Notes under the pieces: generated by a model | Databases searched by the model: none | The model's input: only the letters and a program-made list of their open reading frames with translations | What the model was told of the DNA's origin: nothing | Part shown: positions 1 to 8,640 of the stretch, piece after piece | Numbering within the stretch: position 1 is the stretch's first letter | How the letters are laid out: each line of letters opens with the position of its first letter | Made by a program: the position numbers and the translations under genes | Assembly (NCBI GenBank): GCA_000720805.1 | Contig: JODI01000007.1 | Span: 124,001-188,000 of the forward strand | Length of the DNA: 64,000 nucleotides | Reading direction: 5' to 3' | Origin: Streptomyces violaceoruber | Lineage (GTDB): Bacteria > Actinomycetota > Actinomycetes > Streptomycetales > Streptomycetaceae

Positions 1-1
1 C

Positions 2-808
2 TATCTGCCGCTGATCGGCGCCACAATCGCGATCACCATGCTGTCCGCGGTGGTGTGGGCGCACCACATGTTCGCCACCGGGGCGGTGCTGCTGCCGTTC
101 TTCTCCTTGATGTCGTTCCTGATCGCCGTGCCCACCGGCATCAAGTTCTTCGCGTGGATCGGCACCGTGCGGGGCGGCTCGCTGTCCTTCGAGACACCGA
201 TGCTGTGGGCGCTCGGATTCATGCTCTCGTTCCTGCCGGGCGGGTTGAGCGGGGTGCTGATCGCCTCGCCGCCGCTCGACTTCCACCTCACCGACTCGTA
301 CTTCATCGTGGCGCATCTGCATTACGTGCTCTTCGGCACCGTCGTGTTCGCGATGTTCGCCGGCTTCTACTTCTGGTGGCCCAAGTTCACCGGCAGGATG
401 CTCGACGAGCGGCTGGGGAAGCTGCACTTCTGGCTGCTGTTCCCGGCGTTCCATCTGACCTTCCTGGTGCAGCACTGGCTGGGCGAGGAGGGCATGCCCC
501 GCCGCTACGCCGACTACCTGCCCGCCGACGGCTTCACCCTGCTCAACTCGCTGTCGTCGGCGGGGGCGTTCCTGGTCGGGCTGTCCACGCTGCCGTTCCT
601 CTACAACGTGTGGCGCACCGCCCGGTACGCGCCGTTCGTCACCGTCGACGACCCCTGGGGGTACGGGCGCGGCCTGGAGTGGGCGACCGGGTGCCCGCCG
701 CCGCGGCACAACTTCACGGCGCTGCCCAGGGTGCGCTCCGAGGCGCCGGCGTTCGATCTGCACCATCCGGGGATCGTCCGCCGGGCCGAGCGGGAGGGGC
801 TGCGATGA
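2..808 (+). CDS. ctaD: Cytochrome c oxidase subunit I, C-terminal part (5' end outside window)
   Basis: This is the last 268 residues of a heme-copper oxidase subunit I, the membrane core that reduces O2 to water and pumps protons. The reading frame is already open at base 2. Visible landmarks are VWAHHMF (the paired His ligands of CuB), AVPTGIKFF in the following helix, and [12 protein letters not shown], which carries the heme a3 and heme a His ligands. Several hydrophobic helices follow, and the protein ends in a polar tail at a TGA that overlaps the start of the next gene (ATGA). It belongs with the subunit IV gene and the convergent cytochrome b gene. Because no subunit II/III or Rieske gene is adjacent, I infer a secondary copy rather than the main qcr-cta operon. 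The family assignment is secure; the paralog status is inferred. Confidence 0.93.
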   Translation, partial: YLPLIGATIAITMLSAVVWAHHMFATGAVLLPFFSLMSFLIAVPTGIKFFAWIGTVRGGSLSFETPMLWALGFMLSFLPGGLSGVLIASPPLDFHLTDSYFIVAHLHYVLFGTVVFAMFAGFYFWWPKFTGRMLDERLGKLHFWLLFPAFHLTFLVQHWLGEEGMPRRYADYLPADGFTLLNSLSSAGAFLVGLSTLPFLYNVWRTARYAPFVTVDDPWGYGRGLEWATGCPPPRHNFTALPRVRSEAPAFDLHHPGIVRRAEREGLR

Positions 809-1194
809 GGACCGAGTCGTTGCTGTTCGGCGGGGTCGCGCTGTTCTTCGCGGGGGTGGCCGCCCTGTACGGCTGGTGGTCCGGGGAGCCGGCCGGTACG
901 GCGGCACTCGTGATCGCGTTCCTGATGGCCGCCGTCATCTCCTTCTTCGGCGCCGTGCAGTACCGGCGCAAGGGGCGGCGCCCGCAGGACCGCGCCGACG
1001 CCGAAGTGGCCGACGGGGCGGGACCGTTGGAGTTCTTCCCGCCGGACAGCCGGTGGCCCGTGGTGACCGCGCTGGGGTTCGCGGTCACCGCCCTGGGGGT
1101 GGTCTACGGGCTGTGGCTGTTCCTCATCGGCGGCGCGGTGCTGGCTCGGGGTGTTCTGGGGCTGGTGTTCCAGTACGCCGGCCGACAGGACTGA
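805..1194 (+). CDS. ctaF: Cytochrome c oxidase subunit IV, actinobacterial type
   Basis: A 129-residue membrane protein with the layout of the actinobacterial oxidase subunit IV: two N-terminal helices (about residues 5-23 and 30-50), a polar linker containing the family-typical [10 protein letters not shown] segment, and two further helices towards the C terminus. It probably stabilises subunit I. The ATG overlaps the ctaD stop codon, indicating translational coupling. Its last 71 bases overlap, on the opposite strand, the 3' end of the qcrB-like gene. The symbol follows actinobacterial usage (ctaF). Confidence 0.85.
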   Translation: MRTESLLFGGVALFFAGVAALYGWWSGEPAGTAALVIAFLMAAVISFFGAVQYRRKGRRPQDRADAEVADGAGPLEFFPPDSRWPVVTALGFAVTALGVVYGLWLFLIGGAVLARGVLGLVFQYAGRQD

Positions 1195-2620
1195 GCGGGG
1201 CTCCGGGGCGGTCGGCGCGCAGCGGACGGTGCTCGCCCTCGTAACCTCCCTCCACGGTCTGCCGTACCTCGCCGGTCTCCACACCGTCCACGAGGTGTTC
1301 GCGCTCGGCGGCCATCAGGGCATGGCACAGCCGCCGGGTGAGCAGGAACGCGAGGACGGGGCCCACGACCAGGGCCGTGCGCAGGACCCAGGTCAGGGTG
1401 TTCAGCGAGATGCGGAAGGTCTGCGCGACGACGTCGTTGCCGCCGGCCAGCAGCAGGACCCCGTAGAAGGTGATCCCGGCGACGCCGAGTGCGGTACGCA
1501 CGGGACGCTCCCTCGGGCGGTCGCACAGGTGCTGCTCCTGCCGGCCCTCGCCGGTCAGGCGCTGTTCGACGAACGGGTGGAGGTACAGGACGAGGAACAG
1601 CAGCCCCGGCAGGACGACCGCCGGAAGCAGCACGTTCCACATCAGGGTGTGACCGGCGAGGCTGGTCTCCCACGGCGGTACGAGCCGCAGCGCGCCCTCG
1701 AGGAAGCCGACGTACCAGTCGGGCTGGGAGCCGGTCGAGGCCAGGTCGGGACGGTAGGGGCCGTACACCCACACGGGGTTGATCTGGGCCAGGCCGCCGA
1801 GCAGGGCGAGGACGCCGAAGACGATCAGCGAGAGGCCGGTGGAGGACGCGGTGAACTGCGGGAAGAGGGGCTTGCCGACGGCGTTGCGCCGGGTGCGGCC
1901 CGGGCCGCCCCACTGGGTGTGCTTGAGGTGGAACACCAGGATCAGGTGCACGGTGACCAGGCCGATCAGTGCTCCCGGCAGCAGCAGGATGTGCAGCGGG
2001 TAGAGCCGGGTGACGATCTCCTCGCCGGGGAACTGGGCGCCGAAGACGAACATGCTGACGTAGGTGCCGACGAGGGGGATCGACAGCATGATGCCCTGCG
2101 CGATGCGCAGTCCCGTGCCGGACAGCAGGTCGTCGGGGAGGGAGTAGCCCGCGAAGCCTTCGGCGAGCGCCAGCATGAAGAGCGTGAGCCCGATGACCCA
2201 GTTGAGCTCCCGGGGCCGGCGGAAGGCGCCGGTGAAGAAGATCCGCAGCAGGTGCAGTCCGATCGCGGCGACGAAGACGATGGCGGCCCAGTGGTGCACC
2301 TGCCGCATCAGGAGCCCGCCGCGGATGTCGAAGCTGATGCGGAGGGTGGAGTCGAAGGCCGCGGACATGCGCACGCCCCGCAGCGGCACGTACCGGCCCT
2401 GGTACACCACCTCACGCATCTCGGGCGCGAAGAAGAAGGTCAGCCAGGTGCCGGTCAGGACGAGGACGAGGAGGCTGTAGAGGGCCAGTTCGCCCAGGAG
2501 GAAGGACCAGTGGTCGGGGAACGCCTTGCGCAGCAGACGGCCGCCGCCGTCGAGGACGGGCAGGCGGCCGTCCGCCGCGTCGGCGAGCCGTTCCCCCGGC
2601 CCCGACCGCTCACGTTCCAT
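1124..2620 (-). CDS. qcrB: Cytochrome bc complex cytochrome b subunit (solo qcrB paralog)
   Basis: A 498-residue cytochrome b. In the actinobacterial bc1-aa3 supercomplex this membrane subunit oxidises menaquinol. The helices carry the expected heme His pairs: RQVHHWAAIVFV with GLHLLRIF, and YPLHILLLPG with [24 protein letters not shown] and a PDWYVGFLEG segment are also typical. The start is the ATG at 2620; longer upstream frames lack family similarity. It has no QcrA (Rieske) or QcrC neighbour and converges on the ctaD-ctaF pair. The C-terminal tail after the last helix is low-complexity and overlaps the end of ctaF by 71 bases. A second cytochrome b of the same kind lies at 30007-31608. 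Family is certain; whether it functions in electron transfer without dedicated partners is unknown. Confidence 0.92.
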   Translation of the reverse strand: MERERSGPGERLADAADGRLPVLDGGGRLLRKAFPDHWSFLLGELALYSLLVLVLTGTWLTFFFAPEMREVVYQGRYVPLRGVRMSAAFDSTLRISFDIRGGLLMRQVHHWAAIVFVAAIGLHLLRIFFTGAFRRPRELNWVIGLTLFMLALAEGFAGYSLPDDLLSGTGLRIAQGIMLSIPLVGTYVSMFVFGAQFPGEEIVTRLYPLHILLLPGALIGLVTVHLILVFHLKHTQWGGPGRTRRNAVGKPLFPQFTASSTGLSLIVFGVLALLGGLAQINPVWVYGPYRPDLASTGSQPDWYVGFLEGALRLVPPWETSLAGHTLMWNVLLPAVVLPGLLFLVLYLHPFVEQRLTGEGRQEQHLCDRPRERPVRTALGVAGITFYGVLLLAGGNDVVAQTFRISLNTLTWVLRTALVVGPVLAFLLTRRLCHALMAAEREHLVDGVETGEVRQTVEGGYEGEHRPLRADRPGAPLSPVGRRTGTPAPEHPEPAPRRR

Positions 2621-2735
2621 CCCCGACCGCCTCCCGCGTCTCGACACCGCGGTGTGTGCCTCCCCAGGGGAGACGGTGCCGAGTACGGGACGGCCGGGAA
2701 GTACCCGAACGGGTGCTGGGCCGGGCCGGCCTCGC

Positions 2736-3155
2736 TCAGGTGTTGGGCTTGGCCGCGCTGATGTCGCCCAGGGCGGAGTCCGGGTCGCGTTCCATGGCCA
2801 GGTCGGCCAGGGCGACGATGCCGACGGGGTGGCCGTTCTCCACGACCGGGACACGGCGTACGGCGTGTTCGCGCATGAGCTCGATCGCGCGGTCCACCTC
2901 GTCCTCGGGGGTGACGGTGACCAGGTCGTCGCTGCACGCGCCGGCGACGGTGGTCTGCTCGGGGTCGCCGCCCTCGGCGACTGCGCGTACCACGAGGTCG
3001 CGGTCGGTGACGAGGCCGCGCAGGTTGTCGCCGTCCGCGACCAGGACGGCACCGAGGTCCTGGTCGCGCATGATGCGGGCGACGGCGGTCACGGACGTCT
3101 GCGGTTCGACGGTGACCGGGGCGCTGGTCATGATGTCGCTGACGTGCTGGGTCAT
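2736..3155 (-). CDS. Tandem CBS-domain protein
   Basis: A 139-residue protein made almost entirely of two CBS domains: the first about residues 8-62 (VSDIMTSAPVTV...LVTDRDLVVRAVA), the second about 72-125 (VTPEDEVDRAIELM...PVVENGHPVGIVALADLA). CBS pairs bind adenine nucleotides or similar ligands and act as small sensors. The ATG at 3155 begins MTQHVSDIM, a typical start for Streptomyces stand-alone CBS proteins, preceded by a purine-rich GAGAAGAGAGG. It lies 115 bases upstream of the cytochrome b gene on the same strand, so co-transcription is possible. The ligand is unknown. Confidence 0.9.
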   Translation of the reverse strand: MTQHVSDIMTSAPVTVEPQTSVTAVARIMRDQDLGAVLVADGDNLRGLVTDRDLVVRAVAEGGDPEQTTVAGACSDDLVTVTPEDEVDRAIELMREHAVRRVPVVENGHPVGIVALADLAMERDPDSALGDISAAKPNT

Positions 3156-3169
3156 GACGTGCCTCTCTT

Positions 3170-3370
3170 CTCGGAGGTGTCTCGGAGTTCTCTCGGCGTT
3201 CTCTCGCAGTGCTCTCGCAGTTCTCGGGGTCTCGGGGTCTCGGGGTCTCGGGGTCTTGAGGTCTTGAGGTCTCGAGGTCTCGGGGTGTCTGGGTGTCCGG
3301 GTGTCTGGGGAAATCGAGATTCTCGGGATCTCTCGGATCTCGGGAGTTCTCTGGACCTCTGGGGTCTCGG
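3170..3370. repeat. Degenerate GGTCTCGG tandem tract
   Basis: This gap between the CBS gene and the phosphatase pseudogene is built from imperfect copies of an 8-base unit close to GGTCTCGG (perfect copies cluster around 3220-3260), drifting into GTGTCTGG and TTCTCGG variants. Composition is clearly unlike the flanking genes. It could be a slipped-strand microsatellite in the 5' leader of the CBS gene. I see no encoded peptide of interest. Confidence 0.75.
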
Positions 3371-3438
3371 GCGTTCGCGGGACCTGTGGTGGTCCTCGGG
3401 GGTTCCGGTCCCCGGGTACCCAGCTGGGCGGGTGGTCG

Positions 3439-5875
3439 TCACCCCTCCTGCACGATCTCGCTCCACACTTGTTTGCCGCCGCTGACGGGCACCGTCCCCC
3501 AGGCCGCCGACATCGCCTCGACGAGGAGGATGCCGCGGCCGCCGGTGGCCTCCCAGCCGATACTTGTCGGTTTGACGGGGGTGCGCGGGGAGGAGTCGGC
3601 GACGGCGACGCGCAGCCGGTGGTTGATGCGGGTGAGGTCGAGACGGACCCGGCCGTCGGTGTGCACCAGGGCGTTGGTGACGAGTTCGGAGACGACGACC
3701 AGGGCCGTGTCGATGGCGTCGGGCGGGACGCCCCAGGCCCGCAGGGTGCGGCGGGTGAAACGGCGGGCCTGGCTGACGGCCTGCGGAAGGCGCCACACCG
3801 TCCAGCTGTCGCGCTGCGGACGCAGGGCCATGCCGTCGTACCGCAGCAGGAGCAGGGCGACGTCGTCGCTGCGCCGGGCGTTGCCAAGGAGGGCGTCGGC
3901 GACGAGGTCGAGGTGGGCGGGGTCAAGGACGCCGAGTTCGCGGGCGAAGCCGTCCATGCCCTCGTCGATGTCGGCCTCGACGGTCTCGACCAGGCCGTCC
4001 GTGGTCAGGGCGATGACCGTGCCGGGCCGCAGCCTCAGCGGACTCATCGGGAAGTCGGACTGCGTCACCACGCCGAGCGGCGGTCCGCCGTCCGCCTCGG
4101 CGATCTCCGTGCTGCCGTCCGCGTGCCGCAGCACCGGCGGCAGATGGCCGGCGCGCACGCACCAGGCGGAGCCCTCCTCCAGGTCGACGTCGACATAGGC
4201 GCAGGTGGCGAAGAGGTCGGTCTCCAGGTCCGTCAGAAGCCGGTTGGCGCGCGAGACCACCACGTCCGGCGGGTGCCCCTCGACGGCGTAGGCGCGCAGC
4301 GCGGTGCGCATCTGGCCCATGAGGGTGGCGGCAGCCGCGCTGGGGCCCTGGACGTCGCCGATGACGAGGGCGACGTGGTGGTCGGGCAGCGGGATCACGT
4401 CGTACCAGTCGCCGCCGAGCTCCAGACCCGCCGTGCTCGGCAGGTAGCGGGCGACGGCGACCGCACCGGGCAGCTCGGGCAGGCGGCGGGGCAGCAGCTG
4501 GCGCTGGAGCATCCCCACGAGTTCGTGCTCGGCGTCGAAGGCGTGCGCCCGCATCAGGGCCTGCCCGGTGAGGCCGGCGGAGGCGGTGAGGAAGGCGCGC
4601 TCGTCGGGGCCGAAGTCGTGGGGGGGTGTCCCAGCCGATCAGACAGGCGCCGGCCATACGGCCCGCGGCGGGCAGCGGCAGCGCGGCGAGGCCGCCGGGG
4701 CCGACCTCGGCGAGGGCGGGTTCCAGGGGGGTGCCGGCCGGCCAGATCTGAGCTCGGCCCTCCCGCAGGGCGGCGGCGAGCGTGGGCATGGTGCGCACGG
4801 GCGTGTCGGGCCACTCCGAGCGCCACTCCAGACGCCACAGCTCCGGCCACGCCTCCGGTTCGGGCGGATCCAGGACGGTGACGACGAGCCGGTCGTTCTC
4901 CAGTTCGGCGAGGGCGATCCGGTCCGCCCGGAGCGGGCCGCGCAGCGCCGAGACGACGGCCTGGCTGACGTCCCGGACCGTGCCGGCGACGGCCAGGGCG
5001 GCGGCCAGGCGCTGTACCCGGGCCACGTCGGTGACGTCGGAGCGCAGCAGGGAGGCGTCGCCGACCGTGCCCACGAGCCGGGCCGGGTGTCCCTCGCCGC
5101 CCGGCAGGAGGCGGCCGTGCAGCCGCAGCCATCGGGGTGGTCCGGAGGGCCGGCGCACCCGGAACTCCAGTTCGCGGTCGCCGATGGACATGTGGTCGGG
5201 CTCGACCACGGACATCAGCGAGGGCAGGTCCTCCGGCACGGTCAGTGCAAGCAGGGTCTCGACCTTGCCGTCGAACGCGTCGCGGCTGAGGCCGAACAGC
5301 GCCAGGATGCCGTCACCGACCTGCACCCGGCCGCTGTCCATGGCCAGGCTGAAGGCGTCGGCCTCCCGGGCCTCGCCCTCGGTCGGCCGGGCGGGCATCC
5401 GGCAGGCTACGGCACGGGCGATCAGTTCGAGACAGGCGCGCTCGTCGGGGTCGAACCCGGCGGGCTCCTCGCTCACGGCGAGCAGACAGACGGGGCCGTC
5501 GCCGTGGCCGTTGCCGTCACCGTGGCCGTCACTGTCGCCTTTGGCGTCGCCGAGGTCCTCGGCGGACGTGGGCAGGGCCGCCAGGAAGAACTCCCCGGAC
5601 GGTGTCCGCCGCGACTCCGGGTACTCGGCGAGTTCCTCCGGGCCCAGCCACACCGGCCGCCCGGTGCGCAGGGCGTCCGCCGCCGGAGAGCGGCCGGAGC
5701 GGGCGTAGCTGTCGCGCAGACCGTAGAGCGTCCTGGGTACGCCCACGGACTCGACCAGGCACAGCGGATCGCCACTCTCGCCCTGGGCGTACACGGCTGC
5801 GAAGCTCGCCCTGGTGAAGACGAGCGCTTGTTCGAGGATGCGGCGCAGTCGTTCGGGCGATTCGGGATCGGCCAT
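3439..5875 (-). pseudogene. PP2C/SpoIIE phosphatase with GAF-like and HATPase domains, split by a frameshift
   Basis: The product would be about 810 residues. It has an N-terminal GAF-like sensor (after MADPESPERLRR), a PAS-like segment, a second GAF-like region, then a PP2C/SpoIIE phosphatase (LELGGDWYDVIPL, VIGDVQG, DDVALLLLRYD), and a C-terminal HATPase_c anti-sigma-kinase module (SELVTNALVHTDGRVRL, GGRGILLVEAM). The frame is lost at a run of seven G at 4620-4626: upstream codons read ...IGWDTPP and then nonsense, while the next frame resumes as HDFGPDERAFLTASAGLTGQ. Removing one base restores one continuous protein. The 3' part alone is open from the ATG at 4554. An upstream ATG at 5953 is an alternative start. 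The break may be a sequencing error in the homopolymer, a real mutation, or phase variation. Confidence 0.85.
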
Positions 5876-6152
5876 GACGGTTTTGAGGGCAACTTCGGCA
5901 CGTGGAGTTCTCGTTCTCCGTCCCGCAGCGCCCTCACTGACCACATTGGCCATTACAGCGCGTATGGGGCACCCGCGCAGCCCCTGTGACCGTTCCGTGG
6001 AGCCCGGCGGTGCGGGGGGTGTGGAGTCCCTGTGCGTCGCCGCGCGCACCGGACTGGGGCCGTCGGGCGTCCTTCGCCGTGCGCGACGGCCCGGCAAGGG
6101 GGAGATTTGATCCCGTAGACCCGTCGCGCGGCCGTGCGAGGAGGTGGTCGGC

Positions 6153-8297
6153 ATGTCCGACGGGCAGTCGTCCGCCCAGGCGCCCCTGACGGCCAGGACG
6201 CGCGTCGGCCGACCCCTGCTGTCGTTGGCGCTGGCGTCGATGATGGACGACGTCCACGCCCACGCCGGCGCGGTCTATCTGCTGGCGGCCGACGGTTCGG
6301 TGCTGGAGATGGCCGTGATGGCGGGGCTGCCCCGGGCGTTCGCGGCGCCCTGGGAACGGGTGGGGCTGAGCGCGCCGGTCCCGGTGGCCGAGGCGGTGCG
6401 CGAGCGGCGGCTGGTGTGGGTCGGCGGCGAGCAGGAGATGGCGGCCCGCTATCCGAGGATCGCGGTCGTGCTGCCGTACCCCTTCGCGCTGGCCGCGGTG
6501 CCGGTCGCCACCGGGTCCACGGTGTACGGCTCGGTCTTCGTGACCTGGCCGGGCTCGCATCCGCCCGAGCTGTCCGACCGGGAGCGGGACCATCTGACCG
6601 CGGCCTGCGACCGGCTGGCGGTACGGCTGGAGCGTGCTGTCGAGGAGAGCGTCCCGCTGCACGCCGAGCCCGATCTGGTCGGCGGGCCCGCGCTGGGCGG
6701 CGCGTCGGGCACGCTCGGCCCGGTGGAGGCGGCGCGGATGGTCGCGCGGCTGCCGTACGGGCTGTGCTCGCTCGATCTGCACGGGCGCATCACCTTCGCC
6801 AACACGGCCGCCGTCGAACTGATCGGCGTCCCGAGCGCGGATCTGCTCGGCCGCCAGTTGTGGGCGGCGGTCCCGTGGCTCAACGACCCGGTGTACGAGG
6901 ACCGTTACCGGGCCGCGCTGCTCAGTCAGCAGACCACGTCGTTCGTGGCGCTGCGGCCGCCCGGAGAGTGGCTGTCGTTCCGTCTGTATCCGAGCAGGAA
7001 CGGGCTGAGCGTGCGGATCAGCCGGGCCCGGGCCGTGACGGAGATGAACCGGTCCGTGCCGCCACCGGGTGACACCTCGCCCCGGCTGGTCACGATCTCC
7101 CAGGTGCTGAGCCTGGCGGGCGCGCTCACGGAGGCCGCGGGTGTGCAGGACGTCGTGCAACTGGTCGCGGACGAGGTCGCGCCGGCCGTGGGCAGCCACG
7201 CCCTGGTGCTGCTCGGGTCCCGCGCGGGCCGGCTGCACGTGCTGGGGCACCGCGGCTATCCGGACCCGCAGGTCGTGGAGCGGTTCGACGGCCTGCCGAT
7301 GACCGAGCGGACACCGGGCACGCACGTCCTGACCAGCGGGGTGCCCGGGTTCTTCGAGTCCCGTGAGCAGTTGCAGCGGCTGTATCCGGACCGGCCCGCG
7401 CCCCCCGACGGTTTCGCGGCGTGGGCGTACCTTCCGCTGATCGCCTCGGGCCGCCCGGTGGGCATCTGCATGCTGGCGTACGACGAACCGCATCGCTTCC
7501 CCGCGGACGAGCGGGCGGTGCTGACGAGTCTGGGCGGGCTGATCGCCCAGGCCTTCGAGAGGGCGATGCTCTACGACGCCAAGCACCGGCTGGCGCACGG
7601 TCTGCAGGCGGCCCTGCTGCCGCACTCGCTGCCGCCGCTGCCGGACATCGAGGCGGCCGCGCGCTATCTGCCGGCCACGCAGGGCATGGAGATCGGCGGC
7701 GACTTCTACGATCTGGTGCCGACGCAGGGGCTCGCCGCGGCCGTGATCGGGGACGTCCAGGGTCACAACGTGACCGCGGCGGGGCTGATGGGCCAGATCC
7801 GTACCGCCGTACGCTGCTACACCACGGTCGGGCAGATGCCCGGAGAGGTCATGCGCAGCACCAACCGGCTGCTGATCGACCTCGGCTCCGATCTGTTCGC
7901 CAGCTGTCTGTACCTGCGGCTCGACCCGAGGCTCGGGCGGGCCGTGATGGCCCGTGCGGGGCATCCGCCACCGCTGCTGCGCCGGCCGGACGGCCGGGTA
8001 CGGGTGCTCGACCTGGCGGGCGGGCCGCTGCTGGGCATCGACGAGGCGGCTGCCTACCCGACGACGGAGGTGGATCTCGCCCCGGGTTCCGTGCTGGTCC
8101 TCTACACCGACGGGCTGATCGAGTCGCCCGGCCTCGACATCGAGGACGCCCTCGCCGACCTCGGCCGCCATCTGACCGAGGTCGGCGACCGGCCCCTCGA
8201 CGATCTGGCGGACGACTTGGTCCGCCACAGCGCGACCACCCTGGAACGGGCCGACGACGTGGCGTTGCTGCTGCTCAGAGCGAGGGAAACGGGCTGA
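6153..8297 (+). CDS. PP2C/SpoIIE phosphatase with GAF-PAS-GAF sensor
   Basis: A 714-residue predicted serine phosphatase of the SpoIIE group, which dephosphorylates STAS anti-sigma antagonists. Order: GAF-like domain (about 20-170), PAS-like domain around residues 195-290 (YGLCSLDLHGRITFANTAAVELIG), a second GAF domain (about 315-480), and a PP2C core with metal-binding motifs GGDFYDLV, VIGDVQGHN and DDVALLLLRA. Unlike the divergent neighbour it ends right after the PP2C domain and has no HATPase module. The ATG at 6153 is preceded by GAGGAGG with seven-base spacing, which argues against the GTG at 6144. It shares a roughly 280-base promoter region with the frameshifted phosphatase. Confidence 0.9.
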   Translation: MSDGQSSAQAPLTARTRVGRPLLSLALASMMDDVHAHAGAVYLLAADGSVLEMAVMAGLPRAFAAPWERVGLSAPVPVAEAVRERRLVWVGGEQEMAARYPRIAVVLPYPFALAAVPVATGSTVYGSVFVTWPGSHPPELSDRERDHLTAACDRLAVRLERAVEESVPLHAEPDLVGGPALGGASGTLGPVEAARMVARLPYGLCSLDLHGRITFANTAAVELIGVPSADLLGRQLWAAVPWLNDPVYEDRYRAALLSQQTTSFVALRPPGEWLSFRLYPSRNGLSVRISRARAVTEMNRSVPPPGDTSPRLVTISQVLSLAGALTEAAGVQDVVQLVADEVAPAVGSHALVLLGSRAGRLHVLGHRGYPDPQVVERFDGLPMTERTPGTHVLTSGVPGFFESREQLQRLYPDRPAPPDGFAAWAYLPLIASGRPVGICMLAYDEPHRFPADERAVLTSLGGLIAQAFERAMLYDAKHRLAHGLQAALLPHSLPPLPDIEAAARYLPATQGMEIGGDFYDLVPTQGLAAAVIGDVQGHNVTAAGLMGQIRTAVRCYTTVGQMPGEVMRSTNRLLIDLGSDLFASCLYLRLDPRLGRAVMARAGHPPPLLRRPDGRVRVLDLAGGPLLGIDEAAAYPTTEVDLAPGSVLVLYTDGLIESPGLDIEDALADLGRHLTEVGDRPLDDLADDLVRHSATTLERADDVALLLLRARETG

Positions 8298-8364
8298 CGG
8301 GGCGGCTCGGGCGGGGCGCCCCGTCGCGACGCTGAATACCCGGCGGCGTCCGCGTCGCAAACAG

Positions 8365-8400
8365 ATCGGTCCGGCCCTCCCGCCGGAGGGCCGGACCGAT
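8365..8400 (+). terminator. Strong hairpin terminator, 16-bp perfect stem
   Basis: ATCGGTCCGGCCCTCC pairs perfectly with its complement around a CGCC loop. It lies 68 bases past the phosphatase stop and could serve both converging genes. It is the main feature of the 8298-8640 gene-free stretch. The rest of that stretch is GC-rich filler, plus a short duplication (TCTCGGAGGACCTGA twice) next to the protease stop. Confidence 0.85.
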
Positions 8401-8640
8401 TATCCGCCGGCCGGAACCCCGTACGACGCCGGGGTCGGGCCGGGGGCCGTGCCGTCGAGAGCGGCTCAGTGGGGGGGAGTCGCTCTCGGCAGCGGCCGGA
8501 TCCTCAAGGTCCGGAGATCACCGGGTGATGGGGCTCCCGGGTCGGAGATCCGACCCGGCCCACCGGCGGGCCGTCCGGGCGCGTGGCCCGGACCGCCTCG
8601 GAGGACCGGATCTCGGAGGACCTGATCTCGGAGGACCTGA

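Noticed and set aside
1151..2761. Long plus-strand open frame (over 500 codons) opposite the cytochrome b gene
   Set aside because: It is the antisense shadow of a clear family gene; its product is Gln/Asp/Glu-rich nonsense without domains.
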